64,000 nucleotides of DNA from Paenibacillus sp. FSL H8-0548 (GTDB lineage Bacteria; Bacillota; Bacilli; Paenibacillales; Paenibacillaceae). Position numbers and translations under genes: made by a program. Shown piece after piece: positions 8,125 to 18,075 of this stretch (the first letter of the stretch is position 1; each line of letters begins with the position of its first letter). The stretch is taken from contig NZ_CP152049.1 of NCBI RefSeq assembly GCF_038630985.1, positions 4,917,501-4,981,500 on the forward strand, in the 5' to 3' direction. The notes below the pieces were generated by a model, which saw only the letters and a list, made by a program, of their open reading frames with translations, searched no databases and was not told the DNA's origin.

Positions 8125-9768
8125 TTACATCGTAGGCTCAATAAGGCCGCCCGGATCTTGTACGTCGGCTTGCCGCTTGCTGCGGAAATCGGTTGGATTT
8201 TCACCAGTATATTTCATAAATACTTTCGTAAAATAACGCCGTTCTGCATAGCCTACTTCCTTCGAAATCTGCGCCACACTCTTGAGCGTCTCTGTCAGCA
8301 TCGTCTTCGCACGCTCCATTCGCTGCCGCGTCACATATTCGATAAACGTTTCCCCATATGTTTGTTTAAACAATAAGCTGAAATAGGAGGAACTTAGACC
8401 AACATGTGTCGCAGTCTCCTCTACACTAAGATCACGATATAGATTCCGATTAAGAAACGCCTTGGCTTCTGTCATGGATCGCTCTGATTGCTTTTTCTTA
8501 TCCATTGATTTCTCAGATACAGCATTTGTCACCTGCCTAATAACCGAAAGCAAATCCTTGACACCGAAGCGACGATCTAATCTGCGCCACAGCATATCCT
8601 CTTGCTCGCGCGAGAAAACTCCCATTTCCTTCATCTCCCGCATGAGATGCAGCACAAAGAAATGCAGCAGCGGCTTAACACGATTCATAGAGGGCTCGTT
8701 CATGCGCTGCAAAAGCTCAGTAATCCCTTGCAGCTCCTTATCTACGCCGAAAGTATCGCCGCGTTTAACCGCACCAACAATCTTTTCAGCCGTATCCCAG
8801 AACGCTTGATCCACTCGTGACGATTTTTGATGCTCAGATGGGTATATTGCAATACTATCGTGCTCTGGCGCTAGCTGCATACCTTGCTGTACAAGCTTAT
8901 ACGCACGGGACAAATCGGCAACCGATGCAAATTGATGATAAATACCCGCAAACAATGACAGCTTCACATGACTTTTAATTGCTGCCAGCAGCATATTTGC
9001 TCTTTCTTTAATGATGTCCAGCTCGAAAACAGCCGTCTTATCCGTCTCAATTAGGACACACCATTCACCATCGCGAATTTGAATGACGGCATGATGCAGA
9101 GCAAGCCGCTGCAGCTGCTCACGAAGAACGTTACAGACGGCAAAATTCCACAGTTTGCGTTCCTTATCCGACCATTCCCGCCAATCCTTCATTTTCTCCG
9201 AGCTGACATCTATGTCTAGGACAATTACCGCGAAATGCTGCTCCTTAAGCTGTGCCTCATCCCCGGTTAGCAGCCAGTTAGCAGCAGTAACATCCGTATA
9301 ATCCATAATAATATCGGATAATATTTTCTCGCTTGCCAAGTCAATCATCCGACCCAGCTTCTGCTTCTCCTCCTCCAGCTGCTTCTGCTTGCTTCGCTGA
9401 TTGGACATAAGCCTTGCTATGACACCCGTCAGCTCATCATAAGGGATCGGTTTCAGCACATAATCATTTACACCAAATTGAATGGCTGTTCGTGTATAAG
9501 CAAAATCCTGATAGCCCGACAGCATAATAATATCACAAGTTATCGATTTATCACGGATATGCCGCACAAGCTCCAGCCCGTCCATAATCGGCATCCGAAT
9601 ATCACAAAGCAGCAAATTAAATTGCTCCTGCTCCAGCAGCTCCAAAGCTTCAATACCATTTTTGGCTGTGCCGCCAACCGCTAGCCCGAGCATTTCCCAG
9701 GGGATAACCTTTTCTAGATTTCTCGTAATATGTGCTTCATCATCAACAAGGAGCACTTTTCCGATCAT
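8125..9768 (-). CDS. YesN-type response regulator (REC + AraC HTH)
   Basis: A 547-residue regulator. The receiver domain (1-120) has Asp56 in LLLCDIRMPIMDG and the conserved Lys in YVLKPIPYDEL. A long middle region of unknown fold (about 130-430) follows, then two AraC helix-turn-helix motifs at the end (LSVEETATHVGLSSSYFSLL; SVAQISKEVGYAERRYFTKV) and the closing NPTDFR. It overlaps the kinase gene by 4 bases (ATGA), so translation is coupled; AGAGGTG precedes its ATG. It is the last gene of the operon and most likely activates the upstream sugar transporter genes when phosphorylated. Confidence 0.9.
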   Translation of the reverse strand: MIGKVLLVDDEAHITRNLEKVIPWEMLGLAVGGTAKNGIEALELLEQEQFNLLLCDIRMPIMDGLELVRHIRDKSITCDIIMLSGYQDFAYTRTAIQFGVNDYVLKPIPYDELTGVIARLMSNQRSKQKQLEEEKQKLGRMIDLASEKILSDIIMDYTDVTAANWLLTGDEAQLKEQHFAVIVLDIDVSSEKMKDWREWSDKERKLWNFAVCNVLREQLQRLALHHAVIQIRDGEWCVLIETDKTAVFELDIIKERANMLLAAIKSHVKLSLFAGIYHQFASVADLSRAYKLVQQGMQLAPEHDSIAIYPSEHQKSSRVDQAFWDTAEKIVGAVKRGDTFGVDKELQGITELLQRMNEPSMNRVKPLLHFFVLHLMREMKEMGVFSREQEDMLWRRLDRRFGVKDLLSVIRQVTNAVSEKSMDKKKQSERSMTEAKAFLNRNLYRDLSVEETATHVGLSSSYFSLLFKQTYGETFIEYVTRQRMERAKTMLTETLKSVAQISKEVGYAERRYFTKVFMKYTGENPTDFRSKRQADVQDPGGLIEPTM

Positions 9769-11576
9769 AGCCGATCACCTCTGCTCTTCGGAATGACACA
9801 ACGAATAACCGTACCGCTGCCTTCTTCACTGCATATCCACATGCCAAACGCCGGTCCATAATGAATACGCAAACGATCTGCAACATTTCGCAGACCAAGA
9901 CCTCTGCTTTCTCCGATTTCCGCAGCATTCGACTGCTTGCTGGATGGATTTGAGCCTGCCGCTAGTTTGCTTAATACGCTTGTTCTCATCCCATGTCCAT
10001 TATCACGGACTATAATGACGATTTGATGCGGCTCAGCGATGACATCTAGCGTTAATATGCCTTTCCCATCCTCATAGCCCTCAAAGCCATGTTGGATACT
10101 GTTTTCCACAAGCGGCTGCAGGGTAAGCTTTAGTATAGTAAAATCAAGCGCTTCAGCGGCAACGTTCAACTCATAGCTGAAAAGCTCTTCAAAACGATAC
10201 TTTTGAATTTCTAAATAGCTTCGAACATGCTCCACCTCTTGCTTTATGCTTATTTCCTCCGAGTGATGCATACTCGTTCGCAGCATGATACTTAATCTGC
10301 GGACCATAAGCATAATCTTTGCACCTTCATTTTGTGCAGCTAGAGCGTTAATCGACTCCAGTGTATTAAACAAAAAATGCGGCTTGATCTGAGCCTGCAT
10401 CAACATCATTTCCGCATGCTGCTTGCGTGCCTGCTCTTTGCGAACCTCACTTAGCAAATGTCCGATACGTTCAACCATGCTATTGAAGCTCTTAGCTAAC
10501 AGCACAGTTTCATCCTTGCCATTTGCATTTACGCGAATGTCCAGCAGCCCTTGCTCTACCAATCTCATTTTCCTGACTACTTTAATAATCGATTTGGCGA
10601 CTCGGTTCACGAAGAATACGTTGAACAGTACAGCCGACAACAAACCAAGCACCGTAATCATGCCTATCCACTGCACGAAGCGAACATTCTCATTCGTCAA
10701 AGAATTCCACGGCTTCACAGAAACAAGCATCCATTCATTGCGATCGAGTTGATAGGAAGAGACAAGACTGTCTACATCCTCGAACTCTACCCTTGAACTG
10801 TTGTAATTTTCCGTCAGCAGCGGCATTGCATCCGTTTGGCCATTAATATTTTGACCATCGAGCTCTCTTTTGCTGTCAAGCATAATGAGACCCGATTTGT
10901 TCACGATAAGGTATCTAGTCTCAGCTGCATCGGCATTAGGATTCTGAAAGTCTTTGAACATACTCGATAATTCTTCTGTTTTATATTGTGTAATCATAAC
11001 TCCGAGATCATTAAACGTATCGATATCCTTTACAACGCGCAGCTGAGTAAACAGAGGAGGATCGACGCCTGTTAGCTCACTCTGCTCATAAGGACCGATC
11101 CATAGCGGACGTCCGCCGAGTCTCGTAACCTCTTTGTACAGAGCATGCTGCTGCAGCATATCAAAGGAAATCGGCTTGAACGTAATCGGATCGTTGCGAA
11201 ACGAGCGAAACATCGTTCCATCCGCTGCGTACAGCACGACAAAGCTTACCGCTCGATGCTGGAACAAGATGCGCTTCATTTCTTTTTCAGCTTGGTTTAT
11301 CGCAATTAATGTACTAGCATCATTAGTCGTACGCGTACTGTATTTCAGGGTATCCTGCACCTCTGAGCTTGTCAGATTGCCGTCGGAGAGCTGGTCCAGC
11401 TCTCGAAAGAAATACCGGATATTGCCCCCTACCGCCCGAAGCGAAATTTCAGTTTGCTCACTATATTTTTTCTCCAGCAATCTCTCTGAATTCACGAAAG
11501 AAAATATGCCGAGACCAATCATCGGAATAATGATCAGCAATATAAAAGCAAGCATCAATTTCGGTCTCAAGTTCAT
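9765..11576 (-). CDS. YesM-type sensor histidine kinase
   Basis: A 603-residue kinase. It has a transmembrane helix at about 8-27, an extracytoplasmic Cache-like sensor (about 30-298), a second helix (about 300-322), HAMP (325-378), and the His-kinase box with His400 in QAQIKPHFLFNTLESIN. The C-terminal HATPase contains IVIIVRDNGHGM and GESRGLGLRNVADRL. This is the YesM/LytS-like class paired with YesN regulators near carbohydrate ABC transporters. AAAGGAG lies 9 bases before ATG 11576. It overlaps the regulator gene by 4 bases and follows the permease gene by 19 bases. Confidence 0.9.
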   Translation of the reverse strand: MNLRPKLMLAFILLIIIPMIGLGIFSFVNSERLLEKKYSEQTEISLRAVGGNIRYFFRELDQLSDGNLTSSEVQDTLKYSTRTTNDASTLIAINQAEKEMKRILFQHRAVSFVVLYAADGTMFRSFRNDPITFKPISFDMLQQHALYKEVTRLGGRPLWIGPYEQSELTGVDPPLFTQLRVVKDIDTFNDLGVMITQYKTEELSSMFKDFQNPNADAAETRYLIVNKSGLIMLDSKRELDGQNINGQTDAMPLLTENYNSSRVEFEDVDSLVSSYQLDRNEWMLVSVKPWNSLTNENVRFVQWIGMITVLGLLSAVLFNVFFVNRVAKSIIKVVRKMRLVEQGLLDIRVNANGKDETVLLAKSFNSMVERIGHLLSEVRKEQARKQHAEMMLMQAQIKPHFLFNTLESINALAAQNEGAKIMLMVRRLSIMLRTSMHHSEEISIKQEVEHVRSYLEIQKYRFEELFSYELNVAAEALDFTILKLTLQPLVENSIQHGFEGYEDGKGILTLDVIAEPHQIVIIVRDNGHGMRTSVLSKLAAGSNPSSKQSNAAEIGESRGLGLRNVADRLRIHYGPAFGMWICSEEGSGTVIRCVIPKSRGDRL

Positions 11577-11595
11577 CTAGTAGGCTCCTTTTCTC

Positions 11596-12441
11596 TTATC
11601 CCTTCACGCTTCCAGCCGTCATGCCTTCAATAATTTGTCGTTGCAGAAATACATATACCGCAAGCACCGGAATGATGCTAATAATTACAGCAGCAGATAG
11701 TGATGCAAAGTTCGTGCGATAACCATCATTAAAGGTTGCCATTCCTGTAGGCAGCGTTTTCAAAGATTCCGATGTAATAAAAAGCTGAGATAATATATAT
11801 TCGTTCCAATTAGAAATAAAATTCAAAATAAATACCGTAACGAGAGCTGGCAAGGATATAGGAATGATCACCCTAAAAAACAATCCCGATGCCCCAAGCC
11901 CGTCCATAATCCCTGCTTCCTCCAGCTCATTTGGAATCGAGAGCATAAAGGCATAAATAATGAATACTGTAATTGGCAATGCATATGTGCAGTATACCAA
12001 AATTAGCGACCAATGCGTATCATATAACGGCTGTCCAAACAGCTTAATGCCTTGCACCAAACGGTAAAGTGGTATAAACAATGCTCCTGGCGGCACGATC
12101 AAGCCGAGCAAAATAAATTGATAAATCATTTTGTTTGATTTCTTGTATTTCATACGTGCAATAGCAAACGAGGTCATCGCCGCGAACAGAAGCGTCAATA
12201 GACACGCTGACACGGTAACGAACGTACTATTTAGCGCGTATTTCCCAATGTTAGCCGTTTGCCAAGCCGCGACATAGTTATCAAAGTTAAAGCTCGTCGG
12301 CAAAGCCCAAGTGTTAACCGTAATTTCTCGATTTGTTTTAAACGAGGACATGAATAGCCATAGCAGCGGGAAGAGCAATACGGTGACATAACTGAGCAGA
12401 AATAGGTGCATCCACCCCTGCGTGCTGCGGAATTTCTTCAT
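11596..12441 (-). CDS. Carbohydrate ABC transporter permease (MalG-like)
   Basis: A 281-residue inner-membrane subunit with six helices. The EAA loop, EEAGIMDGLGASGLFFRVI, contacts the ATPase. The C-terminal QRQIIEGMTAGSVKG is typical of MalG/LacG/UgpE-type CUT1 permeases. ATG 12441 is used; AGGAGGTG precedes it by 10 bases, and its A is shared with the stop codon of the preceding permease (TGATG), so the two are coupled. A TTG one codon upstream is also possible. No ATPase gene is in this operon; CUT1 systems in Paenibacillus often share an MsmX-like ATPase encoded elsewhere. Confidence 0.9.
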   Translation of the reverse strand: MKKFRSTQGWMHLFLLSYVTVLLFPLLWLFMSSFKTNREITVNTWALPTSFNFDNYVAAWQTANIGKYALNSTFVTVSACLLTLLFAAMTSFAIARMKYKKSNKMIYQFILLGLIVPPGALFIPLYRLVQGIKLFGQPLYDTHWSLILVYCTYALPITVFIIYAFMLSIPNELEEAGIMDGLGASGLFFRVIIPISLPALVTVFILNFISNWNEYILSQLFITSESLKTLPTGMATFNDGYRTNFASLSAAVIISIIPVLAVYVFLQRQIIEGMTAGSVKG

Positions 12442-13322
12442 CAATATTGCACCTCCTCGCTTCTCGTGATGCGCTGCAAAATACCTGTAAGCACTAAAAT
12501 AATAATGAACATAGCAACACCGATCGCACTGCCGTAACCTAGCTCAAGTGAACGGAAGCCAACCTTCAGCATATAGGTCGACATGACCTCAGTGGATTGA
12601 AACGGACCGCCATTAGTCATAATTTGTACGATATCAAGCACCTTCATCGTCCCTGAAACCGTAAGCAGCAGCATAACGAACAAGATGGGTCTTACTAGCG
12701 GAAGCGTAATCGACCATGTTTCCTGCCAGCCATTTACGCCGTCAAGCTTGGAAGCCTCGACGATTTCTTTCGGTATATTTAGAATAGCCGCCAAACACAA
12801 TACGATGAAAAACCCTATATTTTGCCACGCGTTTGCGATTAGGATGGAGAGCATCGCGAGCTTCGGATTCGACAGCCACTCCCGCGCCCACTCCTCCGGT
12901 CCAATGAGTCGAATAAACTGATTTATCATACCGGAATCATAGTTGTACAGCACACCGAACAAAATAGCGACGGTTGCCGTTGAGATAACGACCGGCACGA
13001 ATACAGCCGACTTATAAAAGTCACGCATCCGTCTTACTTTACTAATAATGATTGAGATCAGAAAGACCAGCGGTATGTTCACGATTAAAGAAAACGCCAT
13101 AAAGTAAAAATTGTTTGCAAGTGATTTCCGAAAAACCTCATCCTGCCATAGCCGTACAAAGTTATCAAAGCCGATAAATACCTTCTCGGTTATTCCGTCC
13201 CATCGAAAAAAACCGTAAAAAAAAGAAACAACGACGGGGTATACGAAAAACAAAGCATATAAAGCAAGCGTCGGAATAATGAACGCCACGTAGGTAATCG
13301 GATTTTTGAGTGCTCTGTTCAT
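12441..13322 (-). CDS. Carbohydrate ABC transporter permease (MalF-like)
   Basis: A 293-residue CUT1 permease. Six membrane spans begin at THTLAYALFF-like hydrophobic sequence in the first 30 residues (ALYALFFVYPVVVSFFYG). The EAA loop is VEASKLDGVNGWQETWSITL near residue 195. It pairs with the MalG-like subunit to form the channel. ATG 13322 follows GAGGGGA by 4-5 bases; the frame is open 12 codons further up without a better site. It sits 92 bp after the binding-protein gene, with a stable hairpin between them that probably lowers permease expression relative to the binding protein. Confidence 0.9.
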   Translation of the reverse strand: MNRALKNPITYVAFIIPTLALYALFFVYPVVVSFFYGFFRWDGITEKVFIGFDNFVRLWQDEVFRKSLANNFYFMAFSLIVNIPLVFLISIIISKVRRMRDFYKSAVFVPVVISTATVAILFGVLYNYDSGMINQFIRLIGPEEWAREWLSNPKLAMLSILIANAWQNIGFFIVLCLAAILNIPKEIVEASKLDGVNGWQETWSITLPLVRPILFVMLLLTVSGTMKVLDIVQIMTNGGPFQSTEVMSTYMLKVGFRSLELGYGSAIGVAMFIIILVLTGILQRITRSEEVQY

Positions 13323-13349
13323 AATATCCCCTCTTTTCCTGAGATGAGA

Positions 13350-13383
13350 AGAGGGCATCCCTCTGGAAGGAAGGACACCCTCT
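13350..13383. promoter_or_regulatory. Intercistronic hairpin after the binding-protein gene
   Basis: In the minus-strand transcript AGAGGGTGTCC pairs along 11 positions (two G-U pairs) with GGATGCCCTCT across a short loop. There is no T-run. It is likely an RNA-stabilising or attenuating element that keeps binding protein in excess of permease. Confidence 0.55.
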
Positions 13384-13414
13384 CACCAAACAGACTGAAT
13401 GTAATATCTCACGA

Positions 13415-14788
13415 TTACTTAGCCGCGTTTGCTTTGTCTTGCGACGCTTGAATTTTTTCTGCTACTTTCTCAGGCTTGCTTACTTTCCCGATGAGCTCTT
13501 GAATACCAACGTTAACGTCTGCCCCTACTGCTGGCTGAACGATCGCATCGTAGGCTTTCCAAGAGCTGGAGGCATTCGCCATGACCGTTAAAATTTCAGT
13601 CGTAAGCGGATCTACGCCAGAGAGATCACTAAGCTTCATAGAAGGCAACAATTTGTCTTCCACCAACGTACGTTTTTGAACTTCCTCGGTATAGAAATTA
13701 GCGATAAATTTCTTAGCAGCAGCTACTTGGTCTTCATTTAAATTAGCCGAGAAACCAAAGCCGTTCGAATACGACGCATTAATGGAGGTTTGATCTCCTG
13801 CACCGCCTTCAATAGATGGGAAGGCGAAGTAACCAATTTGGCCCGCTAGATCACCTGCTTCTTCACCAGAGAAACGATTGGCGTCCCAAGTTCCCGTAAA
13901 TACCATTGCAGCTTTGCCGGAGAGCAATTGCGCCCCTTGATCAGCATAGGCAAGGCCTAGAGCACCTTTTGTAAAATAATCCTTATCCACAAGCTCCGCG
14001 TAGGATGCAAATCCTTTAACGAAGTTTTCATCTGTCCATTTCGCTTCGCCGGATACCACTTTACTGAATGCTTCGATTCCGACATTTCGTTCCATAACCG
14101 TATTCCAGAGCATACCGTTAACCCAGCCATCCTTGGCAGCCAAGCCGAATGGCGTGTAGCCGGCAGCTTTGATTTTCTCGGAAACATCGAGTAATTGCGC
14201 CCATGTCGTGGGAATTTCCAAGCCTAACTCAGTAAATATTTTTTTATTGTAGAAGATTGCTTCGCTGTAACCGCCGAAAGGCAGGCCGTATACTTTACCG
14301 TCAATAGTAAATTCATCTAAGCTTGCGAACTTGTCTTTAAGGCCAAGCTCTTCAATAATCGGAGTTAAATCCAGCATGCGAGCCGCTTTTACATACAAAT
14401 TCAGGTCGGCACCGCCAAATACTTCGAAAATATCTGGAGGATTGCCGGCGGCCATTTCAGCTTTCAGCTTTTGATCGCGGTTGACGATTTCATCAATGCC
14501 TTCAAGCTTGAAAGTAAGTCCTTTGTTCTCTTCCTCTGTTTTTGCAACCACATCTTCAATAATTTTCAAACGAGTTTTGCTTGTCTCTTTTATTTGCGTA
14601 TGGCGCAGCGACAAAGTAACATCCTTAGCTTCTACCGGTGCCTCAGTAGCCTCCACTGGCTTGTTCGTACTGCTGTTGCCTGCTCCTTTGTTTTTGTTCG
14701 TCTCTGCATTGTTGTTTGTGCCGCATGCGGTTGCGACCAGCAAAATGGATACTAGCAGTGTTGCAATGAGCGTGGATCTCTTTTTCAT
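13415..14788 (-). CDS. Extracellular sugar-binding lipoprotein (ABC transporter)
   Basis: A 457-residue family 1 solute-binding protein. The signal peptide ends in the lipobox VATAC, so Cys22 would be lipidated and tethered outside the membrane. A Thr/Asn/Lys/Glu-rich linker (about 23-55) leads to the two-lobed maltose-binding-like fold. Recognisable parts are NPPDIFEVFGGADLNLYVKA near 115, VYGLPFGGYSEAIFYNKKIF near 175, and AAMVFTGTWDANRF near 290. It hands a mono- or oligosaccharide to the two permeases encoded downstream; the sugar is not predictable. AGGAGGT lies 8 bases before ATG 14788. It is the first gene of a five-gene operon (binding protein, two permeases, kinase, regulator). Confidence 0.92.
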   Translation of the reverse strand: MKKRSTLIATLLVSILLVATACGTNNNAETNKNKGAGNSSTNKPVEATEAPVEAKDVTLSLRHTQIKETSKTRLKIIEDVVAKTEEENKGLTFKLEGIDEIVNRDQKLKAEMAAGNPPDIFEVFGGADLNLYVKAARMLDLTPIIEELGLKDKFASLDEFTIDGKVYGLPFGGYSEAIFYNKKIFTELGLEIPTTWAQLLDVSEKIKAAGYTPFGLAAKDGWVNGMLWNTVMERNVGIEAFSKVVSGEAKWTDENFVKGFASYAELVDKDYFTKGALGLAYADQGAQLLSGKAAMVFTGTWDANRFSGEEAGDLAGQIGYFAFPSIEGGAGDQTSINASYSNGFGFSANLNEDQVAAAKKFIANFYTEEVQKRTLVEDKLLPSMKLSDLSGVDPLTTEILTVMANASSSWKAYDAIVQPAVGADVNVGIQELIGKVSKPEKVAEKIQASQDKANAAK

Positions 14789-14837
14789 TTAGAAGACCTC
14801 CTCGTTTATAGGCATTGCTTGTTTGCCTTGCACCCTT

Positions 14838-14843
14838 ATTATA
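14838..14843 (-). promoter_or_regulatory. Probable -10 box of the 14.8-8.1 kb operon
   Basis: A perfect TATAAT on the minus strand, about 50 bases before the binding-protein start. No good -35 lies 17 bases upstream (TCCTTA), which fits a promoter that depends on an activator such as the YesN-like regulator. Confidence 0.5.
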
Positions 14844-14923
14844 GTCGGCTTGAATAAAAGTAAGGAGGTTCAAATAACGATGAGATAGGGATACAATTCT
14901 CTTATTTTTGAAGGGAGGGATAA

Positions 14924-14969
14924 AAAAACACAGTCTGCCGGGTTACTTTACCAAGCAGACTGTGTTTTT
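14924..14969 (-). terminator. Terminator of the SWIM-SNF2-small protein operon
   Basis: GCAGACTGTGTTTTT and AAAAACACAGTCTGC form a 15-bp stem with a T-run, directly after the stop codon of the small gene at 14970. Confidence 0.92.
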
Positions 14970-15161
14970 CTATTTACGCATATTGTTCGTTAGCTCTTTT
15001 ATGACCTCGTAAAACCTCTTCCATTCCAAATTCGACCCCGCTAGCTGACTATTTTCGGCTATGACAACGTCTTCCGTATGCGCTATTTTATTTTCATCAT
15101 TCCATTTATCTTGTTCAAGCTGTAATTTTTCTTGTTTGGCTCGCAAACGATCATCCGTCAT
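14970..15161 (-). CDS. Small hypothetical protein, 63 aa
   Basis: I do not recognise this protein. It is hydrophilic and charged, with a helical N-terminal half rich in Lys, Glu and Gln (DDRLRAKQEKLQLEQDKWND) and no membrane segment. The start at 15161 follows GAGGAG by 6 bases. Only 10 bases separate it from the SNF2 gene stop, and a strong terminator follows at once, so it is the last gene of the SWIM-SNF2 operon. Good translation signals and tight operon placement are the evidence that it is real. Any role in the helicase pathway is a guess. Confidence 0.65.
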   Translation of the reverse strand: MTDDRLRAKQEKLQLEQDKWNDENKIAHTEDVVIAENSQLAGSNLEWKRFYEVIKELTNNMRK

Positions 15162-15171
15162 TTCATTCTCC

Positions 15172-18075
15172 TCATCCCTTTAACCAGCTTTTTCGCAATG
15201 CAAAAAGCTCCCTCAAATCGTCAGTAGACATTTCCGTAATCCATTGCTCGGACTGTCCAACGACTTGATCGTTAAGCGACTGCTTCCGCTCGATCATCTC
15301 GTCAATTTTCTCCTCGAGCGTGCCGAGTGTAATAAATTTATGCACGTCAACCTGCTTTGTCTGTCCAATCCGAAACGCACGGTCGGTTGCCTGATTCTCA
15401 ACAGCAGGATTCCACCAGCGGTCAAAGTGAAACACATGGTTTGCTGCCGTCAAGTTAAGTCCGGTGCCTCCAGCCTTAAGCGATAGTACGAAGGCACAGC
15501 ATGGCTCCTCCGGATTTTGGAAACGCTCGATCATTTGGTCCCGCTTCACCTTCGGTACACCGCCATGCAAATACGGTACTGGCAAGCCAATCTTCTCCTC
15601 TAACAGCCGCTGAAGCTGATGGCCCATTTCAATGTATTGTGTAAAAATAAGACAGCGTTCTCCCTCTGCAGCAATCTCCTCGCACATTTCGAGAAGCCTC
15701 GCTACTTTATTGGAGCGCTCTACATCCCATATCTTCGGTTTCTCCTCAGCTGCAAGCAGCGAAGGATGGTCACATAATTGCTTCAGCTTCGTTAAGGCTG
15801 CGAGAATCAGTCCTCGACGCTGCATTGGCGGCAGCTTATCTAGATTCTCCAGAAGATCGGCAACTAAATTCTCATACAACGCACCTTGCTCTGCCGTTAG
15901 CGTCATATAGGTCTTTGTCTCGTTTTTGTCAGGAAGCGATAGCTGAATAGAAGGGTCCTTCTTAATTCTGCGCAGCATAAATGGCTTCACCCAGCGCTGA
16001 AGACCAGTAATGAGCTTCTCATCACGCGTTTTCTCAATGGGAGCAACGACCTCCTTGCGGAATTCATTGATATTGCCCAAATATCCAGGATTAACGAAAT
16101 CGTAGATCGACCAAAGCTCGGTCAAGCGATTTTCCATCGGCGTACCTGTCATCGCAATCCGGTGCGAGGCAGGGAGCCGTCTGATCGCTGACGATTGCTT
16201 CGTATAGCTATTTTTAATATTTTGAGCCTCATCGAGGCATAAAGCGTCCCAATCCACTAAACTTAATTCATCTTCATCGAGCTGCGCCAGTGAATAGGAG
16301 GTGATGACTAAATCAGCTTCCGCTACTGAATCACGGAAGGACTCTCCTTTATCCCGCTTGTTCCCGTAATGCAGCATGACCCGAAGCGAAGGAGCAAACC
16401 GTTCTAGCTCCTTTTCCCAGTTGCCGATAACTGACGTTGGACAGATTAAGAGAGATGGACCGCCCGACTGCAGCTTCCTCTCTTTGATATAGACTAGATA
16501 AGCCATAAACTGAATCGTCTTGCCAAGTCCCATATCATCTGCAAGTACGCCGCCAAGCCCGAACTTTCTTAAAAATAGCAGCCATGATACTCCTTCAACC
16601 TGATAGGGCCTGAGCTCGCCAAGTAAAGCTGACGGAATTTCAGCAAGCGGAATTTGCGAGGTATGCTGCAGCTGTTCAAGCCATGCTGTCAAATGCTCAT
16701 TCAGCTCTACCTCCGCTTCCATTTCCGTACTCAGCTCATCTGTTTCATCAAGCGGAATACCGCCCCTCAAATGCATCTCCAGCACATCGCGGAACGACAA
16801 TCCTTTTTTCTTGCCAAAACGCTTCATCCACTGCTTAATTTGCGTAACATCCTGTGGATCCAAATGCACCCACTCGCCTCCAATATTAATGAGACGACGA
16901 TTCTGCTCAGCCAGCTGGAGAAATTCCGCTTCCGATATATTAACATCGCCCAGAGCCAGCTTCCAATCAAACTGGACAATTTGGTCGAGTCCAAACATCG
17001 GCTCCGCAGCCGAGCCTACGGATGATTTCATTTTCGCCTTTAAGCGCAGCTTGCGTGAGCGTACGGCTTCCCACCAGCTTGGAAGCAGCACTGGACAGCC
17101 CGCCTCAAGCAGTTGAACGCTGCCCTCTTCCAAGAAAGCCCATGCTTCATTATCCGTCAGGCTCAGTTTAAGCTTATTCTCCTGCATTGGATCCAGCAGT
17201 CCTGGCAGCGCCAGCAGCCATTTCTGCTGCTCCTTGGCAAGCTTTTCTTCAAGCTCCGGCTGCCATTCTACCGGGATTATACGTTCATCCTCAGTGTCTG
17301 CCTCCCAACCGAGCTCCCATTCATCCAATCGAATAGGAAGCCATGGGCCTCCCTCTCGATCCTGGAGCGCCGGACGAAGACACCAGTAGGCTGACCCATT
17401 CGGCTCAACAAGCTGAAGCGCAATACGAAAGGGCAAAATATCCTTGCGCAGTCCGATCGCGATCAGCCAATCATCTTCATCAGCTGATTTCCTGCGAAGT
17501 GCAGCTTCGCCTGAAGCAGCAGTAATCGCTTTCCAAGCCGCAGCGGCTGCTTCATTCTCCTCAAGCATTTGCTCGACCGCACCGCTCAGCCAGCGCTCAA
17601 TTCCTTTATCGCCGTTCGCTTTCGCTGCTTCCAAGCCTTCCACCCAGCGCTGCGCGAAGTTCGTCTCTTCTTCCGGTATCGCTATTTTCCAGCTGCGCTG
17701 CTCTTCATTCCAATGCTCGAAGTCTGGTGTGAACCAGCCACTGAGCAAAGCCATTCGAATTTGCTCAGCCATTTGCATCAAAACAGCCAATCGATCCGTC
17801 CACTCCAGCTGAAGAAGCCTTACATGCTGTGGCGAGGATAAATAGTCCATTGCGAGTAAAGGCGGGATTTTCAGCAGCTTCCTCTCGCCTAAGCTAATCT
17901 CTTCTACATCTGCTCCATACCAAGAAGACTTATGCCATGCAAATAACAATGACCGCAGTTTGCCATCTGCTGCATCCTTCCGATCGACTGCGCTTAACAG
18001 AACAGAGGCACCGCTGTCATCTTCATTCCAGAATCCATCTATCATTAACTTGCGAGCGCCAATGTATGTTCTCAT
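15172..18075 (-). CDS. SNF2/SWI2-family DNA-dependent ATPase (YwqA-like)
   Basis: A 967-residue cytoplasmic helicase-like protein. The first ~480 residues are the SNF2-associated domain of bacterial members. The motor follows: Walker A in LADDMGLGKTIQ near residue 510, DEAQ box in LCLDEAQNIKN near 611, TGTPMENRLTELWSIYDF near 640, and a C-terminal helicase lobe with AGGTGLNLTAANHVFHFDRW and QATDRAFRIGQ near 890-920. It is the relative of YwqA in B. subtilis. ATG 18075 overlaps the stop of the SWIM gene (ATGA), so they are translationally coupled; longer upstream starts lie inside that gene. Probably remodels protein-DNA complexes in repair or restart. Confidence 0.9.
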   Translation of the reverse strand: MRTYIGARKLMIDGFWNEDDSGASVLLSAVDRKDAADGKLRSLLFAWHKSSWYGADVEEISLGERKLLKIPPLLAMDYLSSPQHVRLLQLEWTDRLAVLMQMAEQIRMALLSGWFTPDFEHWNEEQRSWKIAIPEEETNFAQRWVEGLEAAKANGDKGIERWLSGAVEQMLEENEAAAAAWKAITAASGEAALRRKSADEDDWLIAIGLRKDILPFRIALQLVEPNGSAYWCLRPALQDREGGPWLPIRLDEWELGWEADTEDERIIPVEWQPELEEKLAKEQQKWLLALPGLLDPMQENKLKLSLTDNEAWAFLEEGSVQLLEAGCPVLLPSWWEAVRSRKLRLKAKMKSSVGSAAEPMFGLDQIVQFDWKLALGDVNISEAEFLQLAEQNRRLINIGGEWVHLDPQDVTQIKQWMKRFGKKKGLSFRDVLEMHLRGGIPLDETDELSTEMEAEVELNEHLTAWLEQLQHTSQIPLAEIPSALLGELRPYQVEGVSWLLFLRKFGLGGVLADDMGLGKTIQFMAYLVYIKERKLQSGGPSLLICPTSVIGNWEKELERFAPSLRVMLHYGNKRDKGESFRDSVAEADLVITSYSLAQLDEDELSLVDWDALCLDEAQNIKNSYTKQSSAIRRLPASHRIAMTGTPMENRLTELWSIYDFVNPGYLGNINEFRKEVVAPIEKTRDEKLITGLQRWVKPFMLRRIKKDPSIQLSLPDKNETKTYMTLTAEQGALYENLVADLLENLDKLPPMQRRGLILAALTKLKQLCDHPSLLAAEEKPKIWDVERSNKVARLLEMCEEIAAEGERCLIFTQYIEMGHQLQRLLEEKIGLPVPYLHGGVPKVKRDQMIERFQNPEEPCCAFVLSLKAGGTGLNLTAANHVFHFDRWWNPAVENQATDRAFRIGQTKQVDVHKFITLGTLEEKIDEMIERKQSLNDQVVGQSEQWITEMSTDDLRELFALRKSWLKG

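Noticed and set aside
8004..8204. Small gene after the repeat array
   Set aside because: It crosses the terminator and the 3' end of the regulator gene in another frame.
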